6,741 nucleotides of DNA. Source: Candidatus Wallbacteria bacterium. Its GTDB lineage: Bacteria > Muiribacteriota > JAQTZZ01. The position numbers and the translations under genes are program-made. Under the pieces are notes generated by a model. It saw nothing but the letters and a program-made list of their open reading frames with translations, was not told the origin of the DNA and ran no database searches. The DNA lies in contig JAQTRI010000194.1 in the NCBI GenBank assembly GCA_028711905.1, positions 1 to 6,741 of the forward strand. The letters are read 5' to 3'. Below, piece by piece: positions 1 to 5,839 of the stretch (within the stretch, counting starts at the first letter, position 1; each line of letters starts with the position of its first letter).

Positions 1-378
1 CATTGGTGATTGAGTGGTTCCGATCAGGGCTGTGCCGATACCGTTCAGAATGTAAAAAAAAAGTATCCAGTAGAAACTGTCGGTAAACAGGATCAGATTG
101 AGTGCAAAAAAAGACAGAAAGCTGGCAGTAACCACGGTGTTGCGGTACCCGGCTGAAGGAATAACCGCTGACATGATGAGGGACATCAGTGTCCCGGCAA
201 AAGCCGCGCAGGAAGTGATGGTTCCTATCTGCTGCTCAATAATGCCGATTTCCAGCAGATAGAGATTGAAAATAACACCGATTATGCCAAAGGCAAAGCT
301 CCAGCAGAGGTTGGAACTCAAAAAAAGCAACGCAGAAGGAGATAGATTGTGAAATTCTTCCAGATATTTTTTAAGCAT
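1..378 (-). CDS. MFS-type transporter, N-terminal part (runs off left edge)
   Basis: The reverse strand is open from an ATG at 378 to position 1, giving 126 residues with no stop; the rest lies outside the window. The protein begins MLKKYLEEFHNLSPSALLFL. It then shows a run of hydrophobic segments, at about residues 14-42, 50-73, 80-98 and 101-121, separated by short polar loops such as EIGIIEQQ and PSAGYRN. This spacing, with a short cytoplasmic N-terminus, fits the first four helices of a major facilitator superfamily permease in the inner membrane. The usual loop 2-3 signature is weak here, so subfamily and substrate cannot be given. The only start in frame is 378, because a TGA lies five codons upstream. 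The purine-rich AGAAGG at 380-385 is only 1 base from that ATG, which is unusually close. The gene follows the small membrane protein by 51 bp and is probably cotranscribed with it. A different polytopic membrane family remains possible. Confidence 0.72.
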   Translation of the reverse strand, partial: MLKKYLEEFHNLSPSALLFLSSNLCWSFAFGIIGVIFNLYLLEIGIIEQQIGTITSCAAFAGTLMSLIMSAVIPSAGYRNTVVTASFLSFFALNLILFTDSFYWILFFYILNGIGTALIGTTQSPM

Positions 379-429
379 ACCTTCTACCGTTCATATCCGG
401 CCGGCATTGGAACATCATGAATTCTGCAA

Positions 430-594
430 TCAGATCAGAAACGGGAAAATGAAGGTAGCGGCAATCGGTCCAAAAATGATCAGCATCACAATCGAAACCA
501 GCCACCAGGGAAATTCCGAGCCTGATGACACAGTATTGGTTTCAAAACTTACCTTATCATTGTCGGGATCGTGCTTAGACCGCTTATTCTCCAT
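430..594 (-). CDS. Small single-span membrane protein, unknown function
   Basis: This is a 54-residue protein starting MENKRSKHDPDND. A charged, polar N-terminal half of about 28 residues is followed by one strongly hydrophobic segment at about residues 29-54 (PWWLVSIVMLIIFGP and on), ending PFLI at the very C-terminus. That layout suggests a tail-anchored membrane protein with its charged part in the cytoplasm. I recognise no family. The start is chosen because AAGGAG at 601-606 lies 6 bases from this ATG; an ATG directly before it (597) is only 3 bases away. A longer form of 75 residues could begin at 657, where ATG overlaps the TGA of the DUF2062 gene (ATGA), but that start lacks a ribosome binding site. 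The gene sits between DUF2062 and the MFS gene in one apparent unit, so a role at the membrane is likely but undefined. Confidence 0.6.
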   Translation of the reverse strand: MENKRSKHDPDNDKVSFETNTVSSGSEFPWWLVSIVMLIIFGPIAATFIFPFLI

Positions 595-600
595 CATCAG

Positions 601-606
601 CTCCTT
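601..606 (-). promoter_or_regulatory. Ribosome binding site deciding the small membrane protein start
   Basis: On the minus strand this reads AAGGAG. It lies 6 bases before the ATG at 594 and 3 bases before the ATG at 597. It supports the 54-residue form over the 75-residue form that would start at 657. Confidence 0.55.
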
Positions 607-653
607 CATCAGGCCGTTGCAGTGATGGTAGCATACCTGAGGCAAAGATTCAA

Positions 654-1130
654 TCATTCGGAAAGATTTTCATTGTGCTCCTTGCTGCGCGCAAGAAAAA
701 TCCTGGTGAGCCAGAAAACCAGCGGATAAGTAAGTAACGCGCTTACAAGCCCCAGAACAACGCTTCCCATCATTAACTCGCGAAAAAGAACCATCGCATT
801 TTCCATGCTCGTTACATGGCTGTCAGGCGGGAAAAATCCAACAGGTAGTACACTCACCAGCCATTTTCCCAGTCCGATGCTAAGGACAGAGATCAAAGGA
901 ACAGTAAGTGGATTATTGACATAAACTCCGGCGAGCGCCAGCAGAGGGTTGAGCTTGAAACAAGCTGCTGCCACAAGCGCAAGCATGGTATGCACCCCAT
1001 ACAACGGCAGACATGCAAAAAAAACACCGACTGTGAAGCTGAGCGCGATTTCATGAGGGGAGTTGCCGCTTTTCAGAATGCGGATTACTTTATTCCTGCC
1101 GCTTCTGAATATTTTCTCAAATCTGTTCAT
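654..1130 (-). CDS. DUF2062 family membrane protein
   Basis: This 158-residue protein matches the DUF2062 family by its pattern. SPHEIALSFTVGVFFACLPL (24-43) is followed by YGVHTMLALVAAACFKLNPL (44-63) and the hallmark VYVNNPLTVPL (69-79), the family's conserved (S/N)NP(L/F)T turn. Hydrophobic segments lie at about 27-58, 62-92 and 119-146. A basic N-terminus (RSGRNKVIRILK) suggests a cytoplasmic start, and the C-terminus is polar. The family is of unknown biochemical function; members are often fused or adjacent to envelope or glycosyltransferase genes. Its length is normal for a stand-alone DUF2062 protein. The start at 1130 is the only good ATG before the conserved region, although its ribosome binding site is weak. 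It is the first gene of the minus-strand unit, and its TGA overlaps a possible ATG of the following small gene. Confidence 0.85.
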   Translation of the reverse strand: MNRFEKIFRSGRNKVIRILKSGNSPHEIALSFTVGVFFACLPLYGVHTMLALVAAACFKLNPLLALAGVYVNNPLTVPLISVLSIGLGKWLVSVLPVGFFPPDSHVTSMENAMVLFRELMMGSVVLGLVSALLTYPLVFWLTRIFLARSKEHNENLSE

Positions 1131-1176
1131 TTCGTTGATCAGTATTTTTGCGGCTCCATATGTTCTCTGCCATGAA

Positions 1177-1206
1177 AATATATCTTATGTTCCTGCAGTT
1201 GTCCAA
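1177..1206 (-). promoter_or_regulatory. Possible promoter for the DUF2062 unit
   Basis: On the minus strand a TTGGAC box (1201-1206) is followed after 18 bases by TATATT (1177-1182), about 47 bases before the DUF2062 ATG. Both boxes are imperfect. The -35 part lies in a small inverted repeat GTTG-TC-CAAC (1198-1207), which could be an operator half or chance. This is a weak prediction. Confidence 0.25.
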
Positions 1207-1227
1207 CGGGTTTTCAATAATTACCTG

Positions 1228-1256
1228 TTCAAATGTATCTTGATTTCTGCTAAAAT
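1228..1256 (+). promoter_or_regulatory. Likely sigma-70 type promoter for the oxidoreductase operon
   Basis: TTCAAA (1228-1233) and TAAAAT (1251-1256) are separated by exactly 17 bases. The -10 box is preceded by TGC, giving an extended -10 (TGCTAAAAT). Transcription would start near 1263, leaving about 26 bases of leader before the ATG at 1289. The region is AT-rich compared with the flanking genes. The match is good by eye, but no scoring was run. Confidence 0.5.
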
Positions 1257-1278
1257 ATTTCAAACTGTTTCTCAAGAA

Positions 1279-1284
1279 AGAGGT
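1279..1284 (+). promoter_or_regulatory. Ribosome binding site of the FAD subunit gene
   Basis: AGAGGT lies 4 bases before the ATG at 1289. It supports that start, which also gives the N-terminus expected for the family (MEYLKPVSRKEL). Confidence 0.55.
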
Positions 1285-1288
1285 AACA

Positions 1289-2119
1289 ATGGAGTATCTC
1301 AAACCTGTATCCAGAAAAGAACTGCATCTTCTTTTAAAAAAGAAGGGTAAAAATCTCCGCCTGCTGGCTGGAGGCACTGACCTTTTGGTGCGAATCCGCC
1401 ACGGCAAAGAATCACCCGCTCTGATTGTGGATCTTAAGGGAATTCGTGGCTTTGACAAAATATCCTCGAACAAAAAATTCATTTCTATCGGGCCATGCGT
1501 AACTTTGCAGGCTATTGCTGAACATGATGAAATCAGGCGGAACTTCCCGGCTCTGGCCGAAGCCTCCCGTTCCGTCGGTTCATGGCAGATCCGCAACCGC
1601 GCCCCTCTTGCCGGAAACATCTGCAACGCTTCCCCTGCAGCAGACACATTGCCGGTGCTCGTTCTGTATGACGCCAGGGTTAAACTTTCTCACTCCGGGA
1701 GAAGGCGCATACTCTCCATGAAGCGCTTTCTGACCGGTCCCGGAAAATCAGCACTGCGCCCGGACGAATATCTCTCGGAAATCCGTCTGCCGCTTCCCGG
1801 TGAAAAGCGGGTGCTCTTCGAAAAGTTTTCCCGCAGAAAGGGTCTGGACCTGTCAACTGTCTCCCTGGCAGCCGGGATTTTCGGTCGCAGGAATCGTGTG
1901 CGTCTTGCCATAGGCGCCTGTGCCCCCATTGTCAAGCGGCAGACTGAAGCTGAAGATTTTCTCAACGAACACGGCCTGCAGGACAAAGATTTAGAACTCG
2001 CCTGCAGCCTTCTGCAGCTTTCCCCAATCACTGATCTGCGCGGCAAGGCCGCCTTCCGAAGGCATATCGCGGCCAGGCTCGTTGTCGCTACCATGAAAAA
2101 GCTCCGGGAGGATCGATGA
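1289..2119 (+). CDS. Molybdenum hydroxylase FAD-binding subunit (XdhB/CoxM-like)
   Basis: This 276-residue protein is the medium subunit that carries FAD and passes electrons from the iron-sulfur subunit to the final acceptor. Seen in the sequence: the PCMH-type FAD-binding domain with LLAGGTDLLVRIR (25-37), the first pyrophosphate loop; then SVGSWQIRNRAPLAGN (95-110) running into NASPAAD (113-119), the second FAD motif. This is followed by the CO dehydrogenase flavoprotein C-terminal domain from about residue 170 (FEKFSRRKGLDLSTVSLAAG). It ends in the typical FRRHIAARLVVATMKKL helix. The length fits XdhB or CoxM (about 270-295). There is no room for the extra [4Fe-4S] insertion of 4-hydroxybenzoyl-CoA reductase, so that enzyme is unlikely. 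It is the first gene of the operon. Its TGA overlaps the next gene's ATG (ATGA), and GGGAGG inside its last codons serves the next start. The family is secure; the substrate of the complex is not visible here. Confidence 0.93.
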   Translation: MEYLKPVSRKELHLLLKKKGKNLRLLAGGTDLLVRIRHGKESPALIVDLKGIRGFDKISSNKKFISIGPCVTLQAIAEHDEIRRNFPALAEASRSVGSWQIRNRAPLAGNICNASPAADTLPVLVLYDARVKLSHSGRRRILSMKRFLTGPGKSALRPDEYLSEIRLPLPGEKRVLFEKFSRRKGLDLSTVSLAAGIFGRRNRVRLAIGACAPIVKRQTEAEDFLNEHGLQDKDLELACSLLQLSPITDLRGKAAFRRHIAARLVVATMKKLREDR

Positions 2120-2589
2120 ACACAGTTTCAGTGACTTTCACCATTAACGGAGAAAAGGAAACCCGGCAGGTCCGGACTGATATGACTTTGCTCAAATTCA
2201 TCCGTGAAACACTGCTTCTCACAGGCACAAAGGAAGGCTGTGGTGAAGGTGAATGCGGAGCCTGCACAGTCATCATGAACGGGAAAGCTGTCCACTCCTG
2301 CATGGTACTCGCAGCTGAAATAGACGGGGCTGACATTCAAACTGTCGAAAGCTTAGCAGGCAGCGGTGAACTGGACAAACTGCAGCTAAAATTCATGGAG
2401 CATGGCGCGGTTCAATGCGGATTCTGCACACCAGGCATGCTGATGACTGCCAAAGCCCTGCTGAATTCCAACCCCAACCCGACTAAAGCGCAGATCAAGG
2501 AAGCCATCGCCGGTAATCTCTGCCGCTGCACAGGTTACAAACAGATTATAGCGGCCATACAAGATTCTTCCCGAGGAGGCCGCAAATGA
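2116..2589 (+). CDS. Molybdenum hydroxylase [2Fe-2S] subunit (XdhC/CoxS-like)
   Basis: This 157-residue small subunit carries two [2Fe-2S] clusters that move electrons from the molybdenum site to FAD. The N-terminal plant-ferredoxin-like domain has the first cluster ligands C42, C47, C50 (CGEGECGAC) and C62. The C-terminal helical domain has the second set, C101 and C104 in QCGFCTPGM and C136 and C138 in GNLCRCTGY. All eight cysteines are present. Q100 is the conserved glutamine next to the molybdopterin in this family. The length is normal (150-170) and no export signal is seen, so the complex is probably cytoplasmic. The start at 2116 overlaps the FAD gene's stop by four bases, with GGGAGG at 2106-2111 just upstream. 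Its own TGA overlaps the ATG of the large subunit, with AGGAGG at 2574-2579 serving that gene. Such stacking suggests coupled translation in equal amounts. Confidence 0.96.
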   Translation: MNTVSVTFTINGEKETRQVRTDMTLLKFIRETLLLTGTKEGCGEGECGACTVIMNGKAVHSCMVLAAEIDGADIQTVESLAGSGELDKLQLKFMEHGAVQCGFCTPGMLMTAKALLNSNPNPTKAQIKEAIAGNLCRCTGYKQIIAAIQDSSRGGRK

Positions 2590-4997
2590 AAAACTCGGTT
2601 GGTAAAAGAGCCCAAAGGGTCGATGGACTGGCCAAGGTCACCGGCTGTGCAAAATTCGTGGCAGATCTCATGCCCGGAGGAGCACTCTGCGCCAAGATCC
2701 TGCACAGCCCCCACCCGCACGCTGAGATCGTCAGCATCGACACAACTGCTGCTGAAAAACTCCCTGGTGTCAAGGCTGTAATCTGCGGTCGCGATTATCC
2801 TCTGCACACCGGCCTTTACCATGTGGATCAGTACATGTTCGCTATGGAAAAAGTCCGCTATGTCGGCGAACCTGTCGCAGCTGTAGCCGCTCTTGACGAG
2901 AAAACAGCAGCCCAGGCCATTGATCTTATCAAAGTCAGATACCGCAAGCTGAAGCCGAATTTCGATCCCATTCACGGGATGAAAAAATCCGCACCGCTGA
3001 TCCACCCGAATCTGCACAAATATTTTCATGTCAGCGCGATCAATCCAGTCCCGCACACCAATATCGCCAATCACTTTAAAATTCGCAAGGGAGATCCTGA
3101 TTCAGCCTTTAAAAAATCCTTCTGTATTATTGAAAACCGCTTCCATGTGCCGCAGATCCAGCATGTTCCCATGGAAACCCACGGAGCAATCGCTTTAGCC
3201 GAGCAGACCGGCCGGATTACAGTCTGGTCTTCATGCCAGTCCCCTTTTACCGTACGCTACCTGATGGCCAATTGCTTCAAACGAGAGATCGGGGATATCC
3301 GTGTTATCGCTCCTTATGTTGGCGGTGGTTTCGGCTGCAAGGCAGGAATAAACATTGAGCCGATCACTGTGGCATTGGCCCTTAAATGCCCAGGCCGTCA
3401 TGTTAAACTGATCCTGACCCGTGAAGAAGAGATGTATACCGTGGTAGTACGACAGGCCTGCCATATCCGCATCAAGTCAGGAGTCGACAGAACTGGTCGG
3501 ATTCTTGCCCAGGAAAACGAGTATATCTGGGACTGCGGCGCATACGCCGGCTACGGCGTTAATATTGTCCGCGCAGCCGGCTACTCCATCTGCGGGGCTT
3601 ACAACATCGACAATCTCAAGGGTGATTCCATCGGTGTTTATACCAACAGGCCCGTGGGAAGCGCTTTCCGCGGATTCGGCATGTCCGAGATTCACTGGGC
3701 CATTGAGCAGCAGATGGACATCCTTGCACACGAACTCGGTATTGACCCGGTAGAATTCCGCCACATCAATGCCTTAAAGCCCGGCTCTCACAATGCAACG
3801 GGCGAGTTGGTAACCGTTAATACCGGGAATATCCACAAATGCTTAGACCAGGTAGCCGCAGATCTTGGCTGGGGTAAAAAACTGCCGAAATATCGCGCCC
3901 TTGGCATAGCTTTGGCGCAAAAAGCACCGGCCATGCCCAACAACGCCACCTCATCAGCTGTCGTAAAATTCAATGAAAACGGCGGAGTGGAACTGCTGTT
4001 CTCAGGCATGGAGATCGGCCAGGGAGTTATGACTGCCATGGCCCAGATCTGCGCCGAAACCCTGGAGATCCCCCTTGAAAAAGTGACCGTGGTCGGCCTG
4101 CCTGATACTGATTACTCCCCTTACGAGTGGCAGACTGTGGCCAGCAGATTAACATTTTCCTGCGGCAATGCAGTCAAAAAAGCCGCCGAAGACGCCATCT
4201 GCCAGATGAAGATAATCTCAGCAGGAATTTTCAAAGTCAGAGCGGATGATGTCGTTTACAAAAATGGCGTGTTCAGCCATAAGAACAAATCCATTGAGCT
4301 TGTGCAGATCTGCATGGGGTATCAGTTCACAGACGGCCATACTGTAGGTGGTGCGATTGTCGGTCGAGGACATTTCACCGCTGAAGGCTGCATCAACTGC
4401 GATCCTGATACCGGTTATTCCCCTAAACCTGTGGCTAACTGGACATTCGGTGCCCAGGGAGTGGATCTTTCCGTCTGCCCGGAAACCGGGAGGATCACAA
4501 TTCATAAAGTCTCCTGTACCTATGATGTGGGAAAGGTCATCAATCCACTGACCATAGAAGGGCAAGCTTATGGCGGCATTGTTCAAGGTATGGGTGCCGG
4601 TATAATGGAGCAGTTGATCGTGGATGAACAGACCGGCATGGTTAAAAACCCATCACTGGTCGATTACAAGATTCCCACAGCCCTTGACATGCCTGAGGAA
4701 ATGACTGCATCTTTCGTTGAAACAGCTCAACTTGACGGACCATTCGGAGCAAGAGGTGTCGGCGAACACACCATGATCCCCACTCCAGCGGCCATCGCCA
4801 ATGCGGTTTATCACGCAACAGGGGTCAGGATCATGGACCTTCCGGTCACCCCGGAAAAAATTCTATCCGGGATGCACGGTCTTGACTTTGACAGCAAGGA
4901 TTCAAACGCAAAGCCGGAACAACCAGTCAGCAGAAGCAAAAAAAAGCGTGGCCGTCCTCCCCTTTACGCAAAAAAATGGGACAGAGTAAAGCGCTGA
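2586..4997 (+). CDS. Molybdenum hydroxylase catalytic subunit (XdhA/CoxL-like)
   Basis: This 803-residue large subunit binds the molybdopterin cofactor and hydroxylates the substrate with oxygen from water. The N-terminal aldehyde oxidase/xanthine dehydrogenase a/b hammerhead domain spans about 13-125 (RVDGLAKVTG). The Mo-binding domains show CQSPF with Q218, the active-site loop GGGFGCK (246-252), SAFRGFG (359-365), GMEIGQG (474-480), the TVAS...CGNAV stretch (517-530) and GARGVGE with the catalytic base E727. The AFRGFG loop has no cysteine, so it is not a form I CO dehydrogenase. Odd points: C251 stands where most relatives have glycine or asparagine; A253 stands where mammalian xanthine dehydrogenase has its substrate-binding glutamate; and the protein ends in a basic tail (783-803) with an AT-hook-like core. 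The strong AGGAGG six bases upstream fixes the start. Xanthine dehydrogenase or another purine hydroxylase is the best guess, since FdrA genes follow, but an aldehyde or other N-heterocycle enzyme cannot be excluded. Confidence 0.93.
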   Translation: MKNSVGKRAQRVDGLAKVTGCAKFVADLMPGGALCAKILHSPHPHAEIVSIDTTAAEKLPGVKAVICGRDYPLHTGLYHVDQYMFAMEKVRYVGEPVAAVAALDEKTAAQAIDLIKVRYRKLKPNFDPIHGMKKSAPLIHPNLHKYFHVSAINPVPHTNIANHFKIRKGDPDSAFKKSFCIIENRFHVPQIQHVPMETHGAIALAEQTGRITVWSSCQSPFTVRYLMANCFKREIGDIRVIAPYVGGGFGCKAGINIEPITVALALKCPGRHVKLILTREEEMYTVVVRQACHIRIKSGVDRTGRILAQENEYIWDCGAYAGYGVNIVRAAGYSICGAYNIDNLKGDSIGVYTNRPVGSAFRGFGMSEIHWAIEQQMDILAHELGIDPVEFRHINALKPGSHNATGELVTVNTGNIHKCLDQVAADLGWGKKLPKYRALGIALAQKAPAMPNNATSSAVVKFNENGGVELLFSGMEIGQGVMTAMAQICAETLEIPLEKVTVVGLPDTDYSPYEWQTVASRLTFSCGNAVKKAAEDAICQMKIISAGIFKVRADDVVYKNGVFSHKNKSIELVQICMGYQFTDGHTVGGAIVGRGHFTAEGCINCDPDTGYSPKPVANWTFGAQGVDLSVCPETGRITIHKVSCTYDVGKVINPLTIEGQAYGGIVQGMGAGIMEQLIVDEQTGMVKNPSLVDYKIPTALDMPEEMTASFVETAQLDGPFGARGVGEHTMIPTPAAIANAVYHATGVRIMDLPVTPEKILSGMHGLDFDSKDSNAKPEQPVSRSKKKRGRPPLYAKKWDRVKR
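4932..4994 (+). other. Basic, AT-hook-like C-terminal tail of the large subunit
   Basis: Residues 783-803 of the catalytic subunit hold about eleven Lys or Arg in 21 positions, with the core RGRPP (788-792) preceded by KKK and followed by KK and R-rich residues. RGRP within basic flanks is the known AT-hook DNA minor-groove motif. It follows a low-complexity linker (about 766-782) after the normal end of the fold, so it looks like an add-on. Binding to DNA is not shown by sequence; it may only be a charged tail. Confidence 0.5.
4938..4976 (+). other. Two phased slippery A-tracts, candidate -1 frameshift site
   Basis: Eight A at 4938-4945 followed by G gives, in the reading frame of the large subunit, A_AAA_AAG (4940-4946), the same heptamer used by E. 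coli dnaX for -1 frameshifting. Seven A at 4970-4976 give a second phased heptamer, A_AAA_AAA. The -1 frame from either site has no stop and joins the frame of the DUF2877 gene. No strong downstream hairpin or upstream ribosome binding site is evident, only a weak GCGT/ACGC stem at 4946-4949 and 4966-4969. Use as a recoding signal is a hypothesis. Confidence 0.35.
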
Positions 4998-5839
4998 TGA
5001 AAGTCTGCCTGAAGCTGGATCATCATCTGCGCAAAATGTTCATGTCTTCAAGAACTTATCGGGCGGTCTATTCTTGTGAGTCCCTGCGTTCGGTTTCATA
5101 CCGACTCAACGGGTGCCGTGACCTGACCCTGGTTTTTGACCCGGATGCTGATCCTGATCCTTACACTGCAGTGGTCACAGACGAATCATCCATGTCTCTC
5201 CTGAAAATGGATTCTTTTGTCATTACAGACGGCAGGATTAACGGCCTGATTTCTCTCAAAGATTTTTCTGAAGACGCTCCCTGTTTACTTACCGATCGAT
5301 CAGCACCAGACCCTTCAGGAACGCTTACCCTTGAATCTGCTTTGCGCAAGTCAACCCGCGAGGGCATGTGTTCAGTGTTTTCACACGATGATCCTCTGGG
5401 GAACAGGCTGCGGACCATGCTTGGAGCTCTTTCATCGGTCAACCCGGTGGAACCAGCTTTTATCCCTCTTCTTTATCATTTCGCCGGACTTGGCCCGGGA
5501 AGCACACCAGCAGGCGATGATTTCATCTGCGGGGTGCTGTCGGCTCTGAAGCTGTATCCCGGCCCATGGCGAAATCCGCCTTACAGCACGCTTTCTCTTT
5601 ACCGTGGATTCAGAAAACTCACATGCAGGCGTTCAGCCGGTTATCTGCTTTCAGTGCTTCTCGGTCGTCTCACTCCGAAGCAGCGTTCAATTTTAGCCAC
5701 ATCCGCAGGAAAAACCTGCCCGAATCTTGAAAACACTCTTCACACTGGTCATACATCAGGCGCAGATTTCGCTTTCGGCGTCTGGTTTACGGCCAGATCC
5801 TGCCTGAATGGATGGTGCCCATGGAACACATTGAACTGA
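4997..5839 (+). CDS. DUF2877 protein, AllH/YlbF-like carbamoyltransferase subunit
   Basis: This is 280 residues from the ATG at 4997, which overlaps the large subunit's TGA (TGATG). An in-frame ATG at 4976 would add seven residues; neither has a good ribosome binding site, so reinitiation after the upstream gene is likely. The DUF2877 signature is clear: FAGLGPGSTPAGDDFICGVL at about 162-181, with paired aspartates, and GHTSGADFAFGVWF near the C-terminus. The family includes E. coli YlbF (AllH), which works with FdrA (AllF) and YlbE (AllG) as the oxamate carbamoyltransferase that turns a carbamoylated intermediate of allantoin breakdown into oxamate and carbamoyl phosphate. The direct partner fdrA follows with a 19-base overlap, supporting that role. 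No membrane segment or signal peptide is seen. Family assignment is firm; the exact substrate here is inferred. Confidence 0.85.
   Translation: MKVCLKLDHHLRKMFMSSRTYRAVYSCESLRSVSYRLNGCRDLTLVFDPDADPDPYTAVVTDESSMSLLKMDSFVITDGRINGLISLKDFSEDAPCLLTDRSAPDPSGTLTLESALRKSTREGMCSVFSHDDPLGNRLRTMLGALSSVNPVEPAFIPLLYHFAGLGPGSTPAGDDFICGVLSALKLYPGPWRNPPYSTLSLYRGFRKLTCRRSAGYLLSVLLGRLTPKQRSILATSAGKTCPNLENTLHTGHTSGADFAFGVWFTARSCLNGWCPWNTLN

Noticed and set aside
398..405. CCGGCCGG-type palindrome before the MFS gene
   Set aside because: Too short and without a T-tract, so it supports neither a terminator nor an operator.
407..625. Plus-strand open frame of 72 codons opposite the small membrane protein
   Set aside because: No ribosome binding site or recognisable feature. 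The opposite strand has a start with AAGGAG, a membrane segment and operon context.
1063..1350. Plus-strand open frame of 95 codons entering the FAD subunit gene
   Set aside because: Antisense to the DUF2062 start, then out of frame with the FAD subunit; the hydrophobic stretch mirrors AT-rich DNA.
1117..1647. Minus-strand open frame of 176 codons across the intergenic region and the FAD subunit gene
   Set aside because: It lies antisense to clear FAD-binding motifs, overlaps the DUF2062 start in another frame, and its residues look like a composition shadow (Arg/Ser-rich, no domain).
2535..3074. Minus-strand open frame of 179 codons antisense to the [2Fe-2S] and large subunit genes
   Set aside because: The plus strand here encodes the conserved GNLCRCTGY motif and the hammerhead domain. 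The reverse frame shows no family pattern and no ribosome binding site was identified.
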